From NCBI GenBank assembly GCA_903857165.1, contig CAIODU010000314.1:1-39077 (forward strand): 39,077 nucleotides of DNA, written 5' to 3'. This DNA comes from an uncultured Methylococcaceae bacterium. Its GTDB lineage: Bacteria > Pseudomonadota > Gammaproteobacteria > Methylococcales > Methylococcaceae. The notes beneath the pieces are model-generated. The model was not told the DNA's origin, did not search any database, and saw nothing but the letters and a program-made list of their open reading frames with translations. Positions within the stretch are counted from its first letter, which is position 1, and each line of letters begins with the position of its first letter. The position numbers and the translations under genes are program-made. Positions 32,410 to 39,077 of this stretch are shown here, one piece after another.

Positions 32410-33219
32410 TCATACGCCCCACCTCAACCCCACAGGCAACGTGACCTCCATGGCAATCGGCAAGTGGTCGGAGCAGGCGAAGCTGATCGCCCACAGCTTG
32501 TCCACCCGTATTTCCGGGGTCACGAGTATGTGGTCGAGCATGATGCGAGGATGCCAACTCGGGAAGGTCTTGACCTCGAATAACGGGTCGCACAATCGGG
32601 TGGAATGGATCAGATGGCGGATTTCGGGGGAATCGTGGGTACAGTTCAAATCCCCCATCAGAATGACATGGGGTAGGCCACGAATGATTTCAGAAATAAA
32701 GGCCAACTGCTTCAAACGTGCGCGGCGGCTTAACGCCAGATGCATCACGCACAAATGCAAAGCAGTATCCCTCTCCTCGCCAAAACGTGCCACCAAGACA
32801 CCCCTGCCGGGCATTCCGGGCAAGCTATAGTCAACAACCGCATCCGGCTGCAACCGGCTCAACAGGCCATTGCTATGCAGGGCAATATTGCCGATGCGCC
32901 GGTTGACTTGGTTATGCCAGTGCGGAAAACCCGCCGCTTGGGCGAGATATTCCGCTTGGACGATGAAATGACTGCGCGACCCGCCTCCATCGACCTCCTG
33001 TAGCCCGACAAGGTCAAAAGGCTCCAACAGTGCGGCAATCCGGTTTAGATTGCCGATGCGACGGCCACCCGGAAACACATGCCGCCAACCGCCGGTAAGA
33101 TACTCGTGATAGGCTGATGTATTGATGCCGGTCTGGATATTGAAACTCGCTAGTTTCAGGCTGACCGTTTCGGCCGGCTGCCCCGCCGTGTCCGCCATTT
33201 GGCCGGTGTTTTCGGGCAT
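32410..33219 (-). CDS. Endonuclease/exonuclease/phosphatase (EEP) family protein
   Basis: 269 residues. EEP signatures are 'LASFNIQTGI', 'LVGLQEVDGGG' (metal-binding Glu), 'HLALSRRARLKQL' (catalytic His), 'ILMGDLNCTHDSPE' (Asp/Asn pair) and 'SFACSDHLPIAMEV' (terminal Asp-His). The fold hydrolyses phosphodiesters in DNA, RNA or lipids. Without a signal peptide it is probably cytoplasmic; its substrate is unknown. It is the last gene of a minus-strand group with dsbA and cytochrome c4, a neighbourhood common in gammaproteobacteria. Confidence 0.85.
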   Translation of the reverse strand: MPENTGQMADTAGQPAETVSLKLASFNIQTGINTSAYHEYLTGGWRHVFPGGRRIGNLNRIAALLEPFDLVGLQEVDGGGSRSHFIVQAEYLAQAAGFPHWHNQVNRRIGNIALHSNGLLSRLQPDAVVDYSLPGMPGRGVLVARFGEERDTALHLCVMHLALSRRARLKQLAFISEIIRGLPHVILMGDLNCTHDSPEIRHLIHSTRLCDPLFEVKTFPSWHPRIMLDHILVTPEIRVDKLWAISFACSDHLPIAMEVTLPVGLRWGV

Positions 33220-33281
33220 TTAAACTCTAGGCTCCTGCAAACCCCTCTCCTTTAACCTTAACCCTGGGGGAATGCAAACCA

Positions 33282-33935
33282 TCACTTCAAATGTTTGGCT
33301 GCACTTTCTTGCTTGATCAAGGCATTGGCTGTTTCGATCATTTTGTCGAAACTCTTGGCCTTGGCGGCTCCGATCCGGTATTTGCCGTTGATGACCAACG
33401 CGGGGGTTCCATCAATGCCATAACTCGGCGCCAGCACTTCGGCCTGTCGCATCTTCGCATCGACCGCGAAGGATTTGTAAGCCTTGTGGAAATCTTCCTC
33501 TTTCACGCCATGGGCGGCAAAGAATTTGGCAAGGTCCTCCTCGGACTCCAAAGTTTCTTTTTTGTTCTGGATGGCATCGTATAAATCGTCATGAACCTTG
33601 TCCAGCATGCCCAAGCTTTCCGCCGTGAAAAACGCCTTGGCGTGGGCGGCCCAATGGGCATTGAAAATGGCCGGCTGGCGTTTAAACACCACATAGCCGG
33701 GCTTGGTTTTCAGCCAGTCTTTGATATGCGGTTCGAAGTGATAGCAATGGGGACAACCGTACCAGAAAAATTCTAGCACTTCGATTTTCGAGGGGTCAGC
33801 CGTGGGGTGCGGCGGTGTAACCAAATCATACGCCAATTCGGCATTGTCCGCTCCAGCCTTGGAGGGTTCGGCGGCGACACTGGCAACCGTGAATGCACAG
33901 AATAAAAAAGCCAGACTTAGAACCAATTTCAACAT
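33282..33935 (-). CDS. dsbA: Thiol:disulfide interchange protein DsbA
   Basis: 217 residues. A signal peptide ('LVLSLAFLFCAFTVASVAA') is followed by a thioredoxin fold with the CPHC redox site (Cys61-Cys64, 'FFWYGCPHCYHFEPH'), the dipeptide typical of DsbA. The cis-Pro loop is 'GIDGTPALVINGKYRI'. It oxidises cysteine pairs in periplasmic proteins, here perhaps including cytochrome c4 maturation partners. It lies downstream of the cytochrome c4 gene on the same strand. Confidence 0.92.
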   Translation of the reverse strand: MLKLVLSLAFLFCAFTVASVAAEPSKAGADNAELAYDLVTPPHPTADPSKIEVLEFFWYGCPHCYHFEPHIKDWLKTKPGYVVFKRQPAIFNAHWAAHAKAFFTAESLGMLDKVHDDLYDAIQNKKETLESEEDLAKFFAAHGVKEEDFHKAYKSFAVDAKMRQAEVLAPSYGIDGTPALVINGKYRIGAAKAKSFDKMIETANALIKQESAAKHLK

Positions 33936-33982
33936 TGCTTAGTCCTTATGGAATAAAATGTGGGTGTCATACAGTAAACCGA

Positions 33983-34018
33983 CGGCGGGCCGTATCCGGT
34001 TGGGGGTGTGGCCCGCCG
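33983..34018 (-). terminator. Possible terminator hairpin after cytochrome c4
   Basis: CGGCGGGCC and GGCCCGCCG form a perfect 9-bp stem with an 18-nt loop, 5 bp after the cytochrome stop codon. No T-run follows, so it may attenuate rather than stop transcription towards dsbA. Confidence 0.45.
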
Positions 34019-34023
34019 CAAGG

Positions 34024-34644
34024 TTATTGCATGCCGGAGGCGTAATCAGCGGCCGCGTTGATTTCATCATCGCTCAAACGGCTGGCGACGGCCTGCATGA
34101 TCTCGTGGCTACGCTCACCCGACTTATAGTCGTGCAAAGTCTTTGCGATATAAGAGGAATATTGCCCCCCCAAGACGGGATAAACCGAAGACGGATTGCC
34201 CTCGCCCTTAGGCCCATGGCATGCGGCGCAAGCGGGCACGGCCTTGGCAGGAATGCCCGTGCGGAAGATTTTTTGCCCCAATTCATTCTTTTCCGCCGGC
34301 TCGGGCTTGAGTTTGTTGCTGGCAAACCAAGCACTGATGTCGGCAATGTCCTGGTCTGTAAGCGACTCGGCCATGGCATTCATCACCGTCTGGTCGCCCC
34401 GCTTTTGCGACCTGAACACCCGCAATTGCTTGGTCAGGTAGGACGAATGTTGCCCCGCCAGCTTGGGGAAGACCGGCGCTGCGGGGTTGCCGTCCGCACC
34501 GTGGCACCCGCCGCAGGCTTCCGACTTGGTTTTGCCGGCAGCGGCGACACCCAGGATCTGTGCCGGCGGTGTTTGCTCCGCGAGAGCCTGGGCTACGACA
34601 AAGGATATTGCCAAGCCAAAAGCCATCATTGTATTTTTTTTCAT
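34024..34644 (-). CDS. Cytochrome c4 (diheme)
   Basis: 206 residues from the ATG at 34642-34644 (MKKNTMMAFGLAISFVVAQA), which gives a clean signal peptide; the frame extends to 34701 without need. Two c-type heme sites are present, CGGCH (44-48) and CAACH (139-143), each followed by a Gly/Asn-rich loop and a distal Met region ('VMNAMAESLTD', 'EIMQAVASRLSDDE'). The halves are tandem homologues, as in cytochrome c4. It carries electrons in the periplasm, likely to a terminal oxidase. It precedes dsbA. Confidence 0.92.
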   Translation of the reverse strand: MKKNTMMAFGLAISFVVAQALAEQTPPAQILGVAAAGKTKSEACGGCHGADGNPAAPVFPKLAGQHSSYLTKQLRVFRSQKRGDQTVMNAMAESLTDQDIADISAWFASNKLKPEPAEKNELGQKIFRTGIPAKAVPACAACHGPKGEGNPSSVYPVLGGQYSSYIAKTLHDYKSGERSHEIMQAVASRLSDDEINAAADYASGMQ

Positions 34645-34767
34645 TCTTTGAACGCCTCTTATGATGAAAGCCTTTAATTCGCTGCGCGGGACAGGAAGCA
34701 CCCCGCCCGCACGGTTTAATTTAACTGGTCAATCAAATACGGGTACACTAGAAAAGTCAACCTAATA

Positions 34768-35406
34768 ATGAGTGCCTTTATGAACCCTCTTTACCATCAA
34801 GCACAATTCCTCCTCAGCGCATTGCAGTTGAAGGATGCCCCGTCGGATGAAGGCAGCGAAATTGCCTTCGCTGGCCGCTCCAACGCAGGCAAATCCAGTG
34901 CCATCAATGCGATAACCAACCAGAATTCGCTGGCGCGTACCAGCAAAACGCCGGGGCGCACCCAAATGCTCAACTTTTTCACGCTGGACGAGTCGCACCG
35001 CTTCGTCGACCTGCCCGGTTACGGCTATGCGAAAGTACCCGAAGACGTCCAGAAAAACTGGGGCAAAGCCTTGGAAACTTACCTGCAAAAGCGGCAATCG
35101 CTACGCGGTGTTTTCATCCTGATGGACATACGCCGCCCGCTGACCGACTTGGACTGGCAAATGATCGAATTGTGCCGACATTGTAACCTACCTCTGCATG
35201 TTGCACTCACCAAAGCCGACAAACTGAGTCGCGGTGCGGCCAAAGGCACTCTGCAAAAAGTCCAAGCGACCTTGTTGCGGGAGGCGGGCGAAGCGGAAAT
35301 TTCCGTGCAATTGTTCTCCGCGCCCCATAAATCGGGCATTGAAGAAGCCCATGCCTTGCTGGATCGGTGGATGGGGCTGGGTGGGGAAAGGGCTGTTTGT
35401 CTTTGA
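34768..35406 (+). CDS. engB: Ribosome biogenesis GTP-binding protein EngB/YihA
   Basis: 212 residues. GTPase motifs appear in order: G1 'AGRSNAGKSS' (~35-44), G2 Thr in 'SKTPGRTQ', G3 'VDLPGYGYAKV' (~80-90) and G4 'ALTKADKLSRG'. The protein acts in large-subunit ribosome assembly. The start is ambiguous between the ATG at 34768 and one at 34780; neither has a strong ribosome site. Divergent pairing with cytochrome c4 is a familiar gammaproteobacterial arrangement. Confidence 0.9.
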   Translation: MSAFMNPLYHQAQFLLSALQLKDAPSDEGSEIAFAGRSNAGKSSAINAITNQNSLARTSKTPGRTQMLNFFTLDESHRFVDLPGYGYAKVPEDVQKNWGKALETYLQKRQSLRGVFILMDIRRPLTDLDWQMIELCRHCNLPLHVALTKADKLSRGAAKGTLQKVQATLLREAGEAEISVQLFSAPHKSGIEEAHALLDRWMGLGGERAVCL

Positions 35407-35509
35407 CAATGACTGCTTGCACCTTGCCTGCGAAGTCTGCCTGGCATTAGGCTGAATCGATGCAATTCTATTTTTCCGAGGTTTTGCCCTCGTTCCCACG
35501 CTCCAGTGC

Positions 35510-35663
35510 CACTGCCATTAAGCCGTTCGTGGTGATCTTGTCGAACCATGAACGGTTTAACTTCCAATGAGTTGGATTTTTCCGTTCACCCCCATTCGGC
35601 AAGCTCAGACAGGCTTCGACAAGCTTAGGGCGGCCGGAAAAATCCTTAACCTAATGGCGAGTG
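35510..35663. mobile_element. MITE-like element, copy C
   Basis: A 154-bp homologue of copy B (16937-17095) in opposite orientation. The left end is CACTGCCATTAAGCC and the right end CCTAATGGCGAGTG, both slightly decayed versions of the CACTGCCATTAAGTTAA terminus. It is inserted at the middle of a GTTCCCACGCTCCAG / CTGGAGCGAGGGAA palindrome, splitting the two arms. The remainder of the engB-to-cus spacer holds only that palindrome and no gene. Confidence 0.8.
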
Positions 35664-35755
35664 CTGGAGCGAGGGAAGACGCACCTCCTTCGTCGGCACA
35701 TCAACGGCATTGTGTGCTAAAATGCCTCAACTTCCGCTTAACCTTAGGCTTTGAT

Positions 35756-36184
35756 GTGTTGACAGCGCTGCACTACCAGCGAAACCGTCCTTACCTGCAG
35801 TTGCTGATTTTCGTGCTGCTGGTAAGCTGGGTTTCCATGCTTGTTTCCGCGACGTGTTCCATGCCTGGCTCATGGCGGGTATCATCCACCGATGTCATGC
35901 CAGCCGGATGTCAGGGCCCTGACAGCCATGCCGCGAAACATCAAGGCCATACGGTCAAACCTGTTCAAGACTGTTCTCTAAAACCCTGCCCCGATTCCCA
36001 ACCCAATCCGGTTTTTGGATTCAAAATCGACCAGCCGGATATGCCGCTGATCGTCCTTTGCTTGGCTTGGCTGATTGGGCATTTGCTCAATGACCGCACG
36101 AGTCGGCGTGTCCCCTGCCCGACGGCCCCGCCGGATGGCCGGCGTGTCCCACTGATTTTCCGCTTTTGCACCCTTCTGAACTAG
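35756..36184 (+). CDS. Hypothetical membrane-anchored Cys-containing protein before the cus operon
   Basis: About 142 residues from a GTG at 35756 (TTG at 35759 is an alternative). The reading frame extends upstream into MITE copy C, but those codons are not native. An N-terminal hydrophobic segment ('LLIFVLLVSWVSMLVSATC') looks like a signal or lipoprotein-like anchor. The middle contains several Cys and His ('AGCQGPDSHAAKHQGH', 'DCSLKPCPD'), and a second hydrophobic stretch 'MPLIVLCLAWLIGHLL' follows. Location directly before a metal-efflux operon and Cys/His content suggest metal binding; no family is recognised. Confidence 0.5.
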   Translation: MLTALHYQRNRPYLQLLIFVLLVSWVSMLVSATCSMPGSWRVSSTDVMPAGCQGPDSHAAKHQGHTVKPVQDCSLKPCPDSQPNPVFGFKIDQPDMPLIVLCLAWLIGHLLNDRTSRRVPCPTAPPDGRRVPLIFRFCTLLN

Positions 36185-36272
36185 CACTTCCCCTCTAGCC
36201 GATCTGCGTCTGCTTAGGCGCTTAAGGGCTTCCGTGCCTTGCGGAACCGTTTCTGTCGAGAGGAGAATCAAA

Positions 36273-37346
36273 ATGTCTTTCCTGTGTTTTTTCCCATTGC
36301 GGCATCGTGCCTCGTTGGCCGCATTTGCCTTGATTTTTTGCTTTGCCCTGTATTCGTCTGCCCTGCTTGCCGATGAACCGGATTTGTCTATTCAACAATC
36401 TGTCGAACAGGCTTTGTCCGGAAATCCCGGCATTGCCGAAATCAAATCCCGCGCAGAAGCCTTGGCCGCCATTCCGTCGCAAGAAGGGGCTTTGCCTGAC
36501 CCAACCCTGAATTTCGGCATGCTCAATGTCCCGACGCGCAGTTTCAACCTGCAAAAGGAGGACATGACCATGATCGAGGTGGGCCTTAGCCAGACGATTC
36601 CATTTCCCGGCAAGCTCGCGCTGAAAGAAAAAGCGGCCGGGCATGAGGCGCTGGCAGCCGCGTCCTCAGTGGAAGAAGCGCGTTTGCGCCTGGCGCGTGA
36701 TGTGAAGAAGGCGTGGTGGCGGTTGTTCTACTATGACCGCGCATTGAATGTGACGGAGGAGACCGGGAAGTTTTTCCAGCAACTGGTCGATGTCGCACTC
36801 GCCAAATACAAGACCGGGCAAGGCACCCAACAGGATGTGTTGATGGCGCAATTGGAACTGGCAAACAAGGACTATTACCCAGACTTGACCCTTGGCAGTA
36901 GCTATGCCTTTCGACAAAACACACCTGAAGGATTGACCCGCAGTGATTTCCTCAGCGTCAACCTAAGCATCAATCTGCCCATTTATGCGCAACAGAAGCA
37001 GGCGAAGGCGGTCGATCAACGGCGCAGCGAACTCTTGCAAGAACAGTATTCCGCGCAAGACGAACACAACAAGGTTCATGGTGAGATAGCAGCAAAAAAC
37101 GCCGAATATGGGCATGCAAGGGAGCGATTGGCCTTGTTCGAGCATGAAATCATCCCCCAAGCGGAACAAACCGTCCGCTCCCTGATGGCGGGCTATCAGG
37201 TCAGCAAAACGGATTTTACCGACTTGTTGCGGGCGCAGACGACACTGTTCCAGTACCAAAGCCAATACTGGCAAGCCTTGGCCCGGACCCAACAGGTGTT
37301 GGCTGAATTAACCGCCTTGGTCGGCGAGGAGGTGGGCCATGACTAG
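36273..37346 (+). CDS. cusC: TolC-family outer-membrane efflux protein (CusC-like), internally shortened
   Basis: 357 residues from the ATG at 36273, with GAGAGGAG 5 bp upstream. A signal peptide ends near 'SSALLADEP'. TolC repeats follow: 'SVEQALSGNPGIAEIKSRAE' in the first, and 'LTLGSSYAFRQNTPEGLT' and 'YQVSKTDFTDLLRAQTTLF' in the second. Homologues are usually ~420-460 residues. Here 'DVLMAQLELA' of repeat 1 passes directly into 'NKDYYPDLTLG' of repeat 2, so about 80-90 residues appear deleted in frame. Whether the trimeric channel can still form is doubtful. It overlaps cusB by 8 bp. Confidence 0.8.
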   Translation: MSFLCFFPLRHRASLAAFALIFCFALYSSALLADEPDLSIQQSVEQALSGNPGIAEIKSRAEALAAIPSQEGALPDPTLNFGMLNVPTRSFNLQKEDMTMIEVGLSQTIPFPGKLALKEKAAGHEALAAASSVEEARLRLARDVKKAWWRLFYYDRALNVTEETGKFFQQLVDVALAKYKTGQGTQQDVLMAQLELANKDYYPDLTLGSSYAFRQNTPEGLTRSDFLSVNLSINLPIYAQQKQAKAVDQRRSELLQEQYSAQDEHNKVHGEIAAKNAEYGHARERLALFEHEIIPQAEQTVRSLMAGYQVSKTDFTDLLRAQTTLFQYQSQYWQALARTQQVLAELTALVGEEVGHD

Positions 37347-38736
37347 GCAAACCACTTTCCTTCTGGTGCTTGTCCTTGGATTTGGCATGGGGGTTGGGTT
37401 CTGGCTCGCGCCCAAACTAACTCAACAGACAGCCAGTGAAAAGATACAGGAAGATAAAAAACCCCTTTATTATCGCCATCCGATGAACCCCAAGGTGACC
37501 TCGCCGACACCTTCAAAAGATCAAATGGGGATGGATTATGTGCCGGTTTATGCGGAAGATCTGTCTCCCGCCACGCGGCAGGACAAGGGGCGGATTCTGT
37601 ATTACCGCCATCCAATGGGCGCGGCGGATACCTCGACTTCGCCTAAAAAGGACGAGATGGGAATGGATTATATTCCGGTCTATGAAAATGAAGCGTCCAA
37701 TCAAAGACAAGTCAGCATCAGCCCGGAAAAAATCCAAAAATTGGGGGTGAAAACCGAAACAGCGGGCCTCCGCCAACTGGCTAACACCATCCGCGCACTC
37801 GGCAGCATTCAAGTCGATGAACGCCGCGTCCGTGTGGTGACGGCAAAGTTCGAGGGCTGGGTTCAGCGGCTTTATGTCAATGTAACAGGGCAAACAGTAA
37901 GGCGGGGCCAACCGCTGCTGGAGATTTACAGCCCCGAGTTGATTACCGCCCAACAGGAATATCTCATCGCCCGCGAGGGCGAGCAATTGCTCAGTGCAAG
38001 CAGTTCACAGGCACAAGCCACGGCGAAGCAATTATCACAGAACGCACTGCAACGTCTGCGCTTTTGGGACATAGCACCCACCCAACTGCAAAACCTGCAA
38101 AAGCAAGCGCAAGCGCTGGACACCCTGCCATTGCTTTCGCCAGTGGAAGGGGTGGTATTGGAAAAACCAGCAGTGGAGGGGATGCGCTTCATGCCGGGCG
38201 AAATGTTATTCCGCATCGCCGACTTGGGTAATGTGTGGCTGTTGGTCGATGTCTACGAGCAGGATTTGGATTGGATCAAGCCCGGCCAAACCGTCTCGGT
38301 GCATGTCAACGCCTACCCCAACCGGACTTTCAAGGGGAAAATCAGCTTTATCCACCCGACCCTATCCACGGAGACCCGGACGGTCAAGGTGCGCATCGAC
38401 TTGCCCAATGCGCTCGGTCTGTTGAAACCCGGCATCTACGGCAGTGTCGCCATCACGGCGGGCGACGGACAGAGCGAACGGCTGACGGTCCCGGATTCGT
38501 CGGTTATTGACAGCGGAATCCGGCAAGTGGTGCTGGTGCAACTGAACGAAGGGCGTTTCGAGCCACGCGTGGTGAATCTGGGCCGCAAGGCCGATGGCTA
38601 TGTCGAGGTGCTGGATGGGGTCGCCAAAGGGGAAAGCGTGGTGACGAGCGCCAATTTCTTGATTGATGCCGAAAGCAATCTTAAAGGTGCCTTGGATGGG
38701 CTTGAGTCGCCAAAGCATCAAAAAGCGGGGCAATAA
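37339..38736 (+). CDS. cusB: RND efflux periplasmic adaptor CusB with two heavy-metal-binding domains
   Basis: 465 residues. A membrane anchor ('FLLVLVLGFGMGVGFWLAP') is followed by two tandem heavy-metal-binding domains: 'YYRHPMNPKVTSPTPSKDQM' with 'GMDYVPVY' (~44-71), and a second copy at ~91-118. Their His/Met pattern suits Cu(I)/Ag(I). The membrane-fusion core follows: 'FEGWVQRLYVNVTGQTV', 'PVEGVVLEKPAVEGMRFMPG' and 'LVDVYEQDLDWIKPGQ'. It would link the inner-membrane pump to the outer-membrane channel. The gene starts inside cusC and ends 2 bp before cusA. Confidence 0.9.
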   Translation: MTRQTTFLLVLVLGFGMGVGFWLAPKLTQQTASEKIQEDKKPLYYRHPMNPKVTSPTPSKDQMGMDYVPVYAEDLSPATRQDKGRILYYRHPMGAADTSTSPKKDEMGMDYIPVYENEASNQRQVSISPEKIQKLGVKTETAGLRQLANTIRALGSIQVDERRVRVVTAKFEGWVQRLYVNVTGQTVRRGQPLLEIYSPELITAQQEYLIAREGEQLLSASSSQAQATAKQLSQNALQRLRFWDIAPTQLQNLQKQAQALDTLPLLSPVEGVVLEKPAVEGMRFMPGEMLFRIADLGNVWLLVDVYEQDLDWIKPGQTVSVHVNAYPNRTFKGKISFIHPTLSTETRTVKVRIDLPNALGLLKPGIYGSVAITAGDGQSERLTVPDSSVIDSGIRQVVLVQLNEGRFEPRVVNLGRKADGYVEVLDGVAKGESVVTSANFLIDAESNLKGALDGLESPKHQKAGQ

Positions 38737-38738
38737 TC

Positions 38739-38938
38739 ATGCTTGAACGAATCATTGCAGGGTCGTTGCGGAATGTGTTTTTGGTTTTGTTGATGACGGT
38801 GTTCATTGTTGGCAGCGGCATTTATGCACTATTGAAAATGCCATTGGACGCGCTGCCCGATTTGTCCGACGTACAGGTCATCGTTTACACCGAATACCCA
38901 GGACAAGCCCCGCAGGTGGTGGAGGATCAGGTCACTTA
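38739..38938 (+). pseudogene. cusA: cusA-type RND pump, truncated after 66 codons
   Basis: The frame begins 'MLERIIAGSLRNVFLVLLMT' and carries the conserved 'PLDALPDLSDVQVI' and 'YPGQAPQVVEDQVT', the N-terminus of CusA/HME-RND pumps that normally exceed 1000 residues. It then meets TAG where homologues read QVTYPLTT. The following bases show no similarity to cusA and include an inverted repeat (38973-39041). An insertion or rearrangement at about 38936-38938 therefore interrupts the gene; the rest could resume beyond the window. Confidence 0.75.
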
Positions 38939-38972
38939 GGTGATTTCCAATAATGAATCCACCAAAAGAATC

Positions 38973-39041
38973 GTCCACGAAAAACACGAAAGGCACGAAC
39001 GAATCTTGCTTTTGTTCGTGCTTTTCGTGTCTTTCGTGGAC
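38973..39041. repeat. Inverted repeat immediately after the cusA break
   Basis: The 28-bp left arm (38973-39000, starts GTCCACGAAAAACACG) and right arm (39014-39041, ends GTGTCTTTCGTGGAC) are complementary with about two mismatches and a 13-nt loop. Repeats of this kind are dispersed palindromes in many proteobacteria. Here it follows directly on the truncated cusA. Confidence 0.75.
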
Positions 39042-39077
39042 TCTATTTTTTTTCTACGGATCAGATTCTTCATGGGA

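Noticed and set aside
35567-35755. N-terminal 63 codons of the open frame before cusC
   Set aside because: They lie in MITE copy C and its flank, so they are not part of a native protein; a start at 35756 is preferred.
1-39077. CRISPR arrays, rRNA and tRNA genes
   Set aside because: No regularly spaced direct repeats and no rRNA or cloverleaf-like segment was noticed. The many repeats are palindromic and dispersed rather than arrayed. A tRNA scan was not possible here.

Overview
This 39 kb window looks like a gammaproteobacterial chromosome. The evidence is a class III polyhydroxyalkanoate (PHA) synthase pair (PhaC/PhaE), the cytochrome c4 / DsbA / EngB neighbourhood, MsbA and WaaL, and a PEP-CTERM protein. 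A sulfur-oxidising or methanotroph-like lineage would fit, but I cannot fix the genus. No rRNA or tRNA gene and no CRISPR array was seen. The DNA is unusually rich in short dispersed palindromes and MITE-like elements.

Region 1 (1-9813, all minus strand) is an envelope-polysaccharide operon. Read in the direction of transcription it holds a TVP38/TMEM64 membrane protein, an asparagine-synthetase-type amidotransferase, a polysaccharide deacetylase, four glycosyltransferases (three GT4, one GT9), an O-antigen ligase-like protein and the start of msbA. Most genes overlap or nearly touch.

Region 2 (about 9815-19700) is the most striking part. A four-gene plus-strand operon encodes a TIR-domain protein, a MoxR-type AAA+ ATPase, a vWA (MIDAS) protein and a large protein ending in a formylglycine-generating-enzyme/C-type-lectin fold. 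The last ~125 bp of that fourth gene is a variable repeat (VR1) of a diversity-generating retroelement (DGR). The DGR also has an adenine-rich template repeat (TR, 16607-16731), an Avd-like accessory gene, a DGR-type reverse transcriptase and a second target gene with its own variable repeat (VR2). Every TR/VR mismatch inside the 125-bp repeats lies at a template adenine. The retroelement therefore appears to hypermutate the ligand-binding face of a putative conflict-system sensor.

Region 3 (19800-27830) is PHA metabolism. A small possibly ribbon-helix-helix protein, two phasin-like proteins, phaE and phaC lie on the plus strand. A thiolase (phaA-like) and an SDR reductase (phaB-like) lie on the minus strand. 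Between them are a 300-bp inverted-repeat element, a PEP-CTERM protein, and a HigBA-like toxin-antitoxin pair with a small companion gene.

Region 4 (28175-35406) is mainly housekeeping: a membrane-anchored Ala/Pro-rich protein, sucCD with a decayed duplicate of the sucD 3' end downstream, an amphipathic helical protein, an EEP-family phosphohydrolase, dsbA, cytochrome c4 and engB.

Region 5 (35407-39077) is a copper/heavy-metal RND efflux operon (cusC-cusB-cusA type). It seems damaged: the CusC-like protein lacks an internal segment, and cusA stops after 66 codons beside a palindromic repeat.
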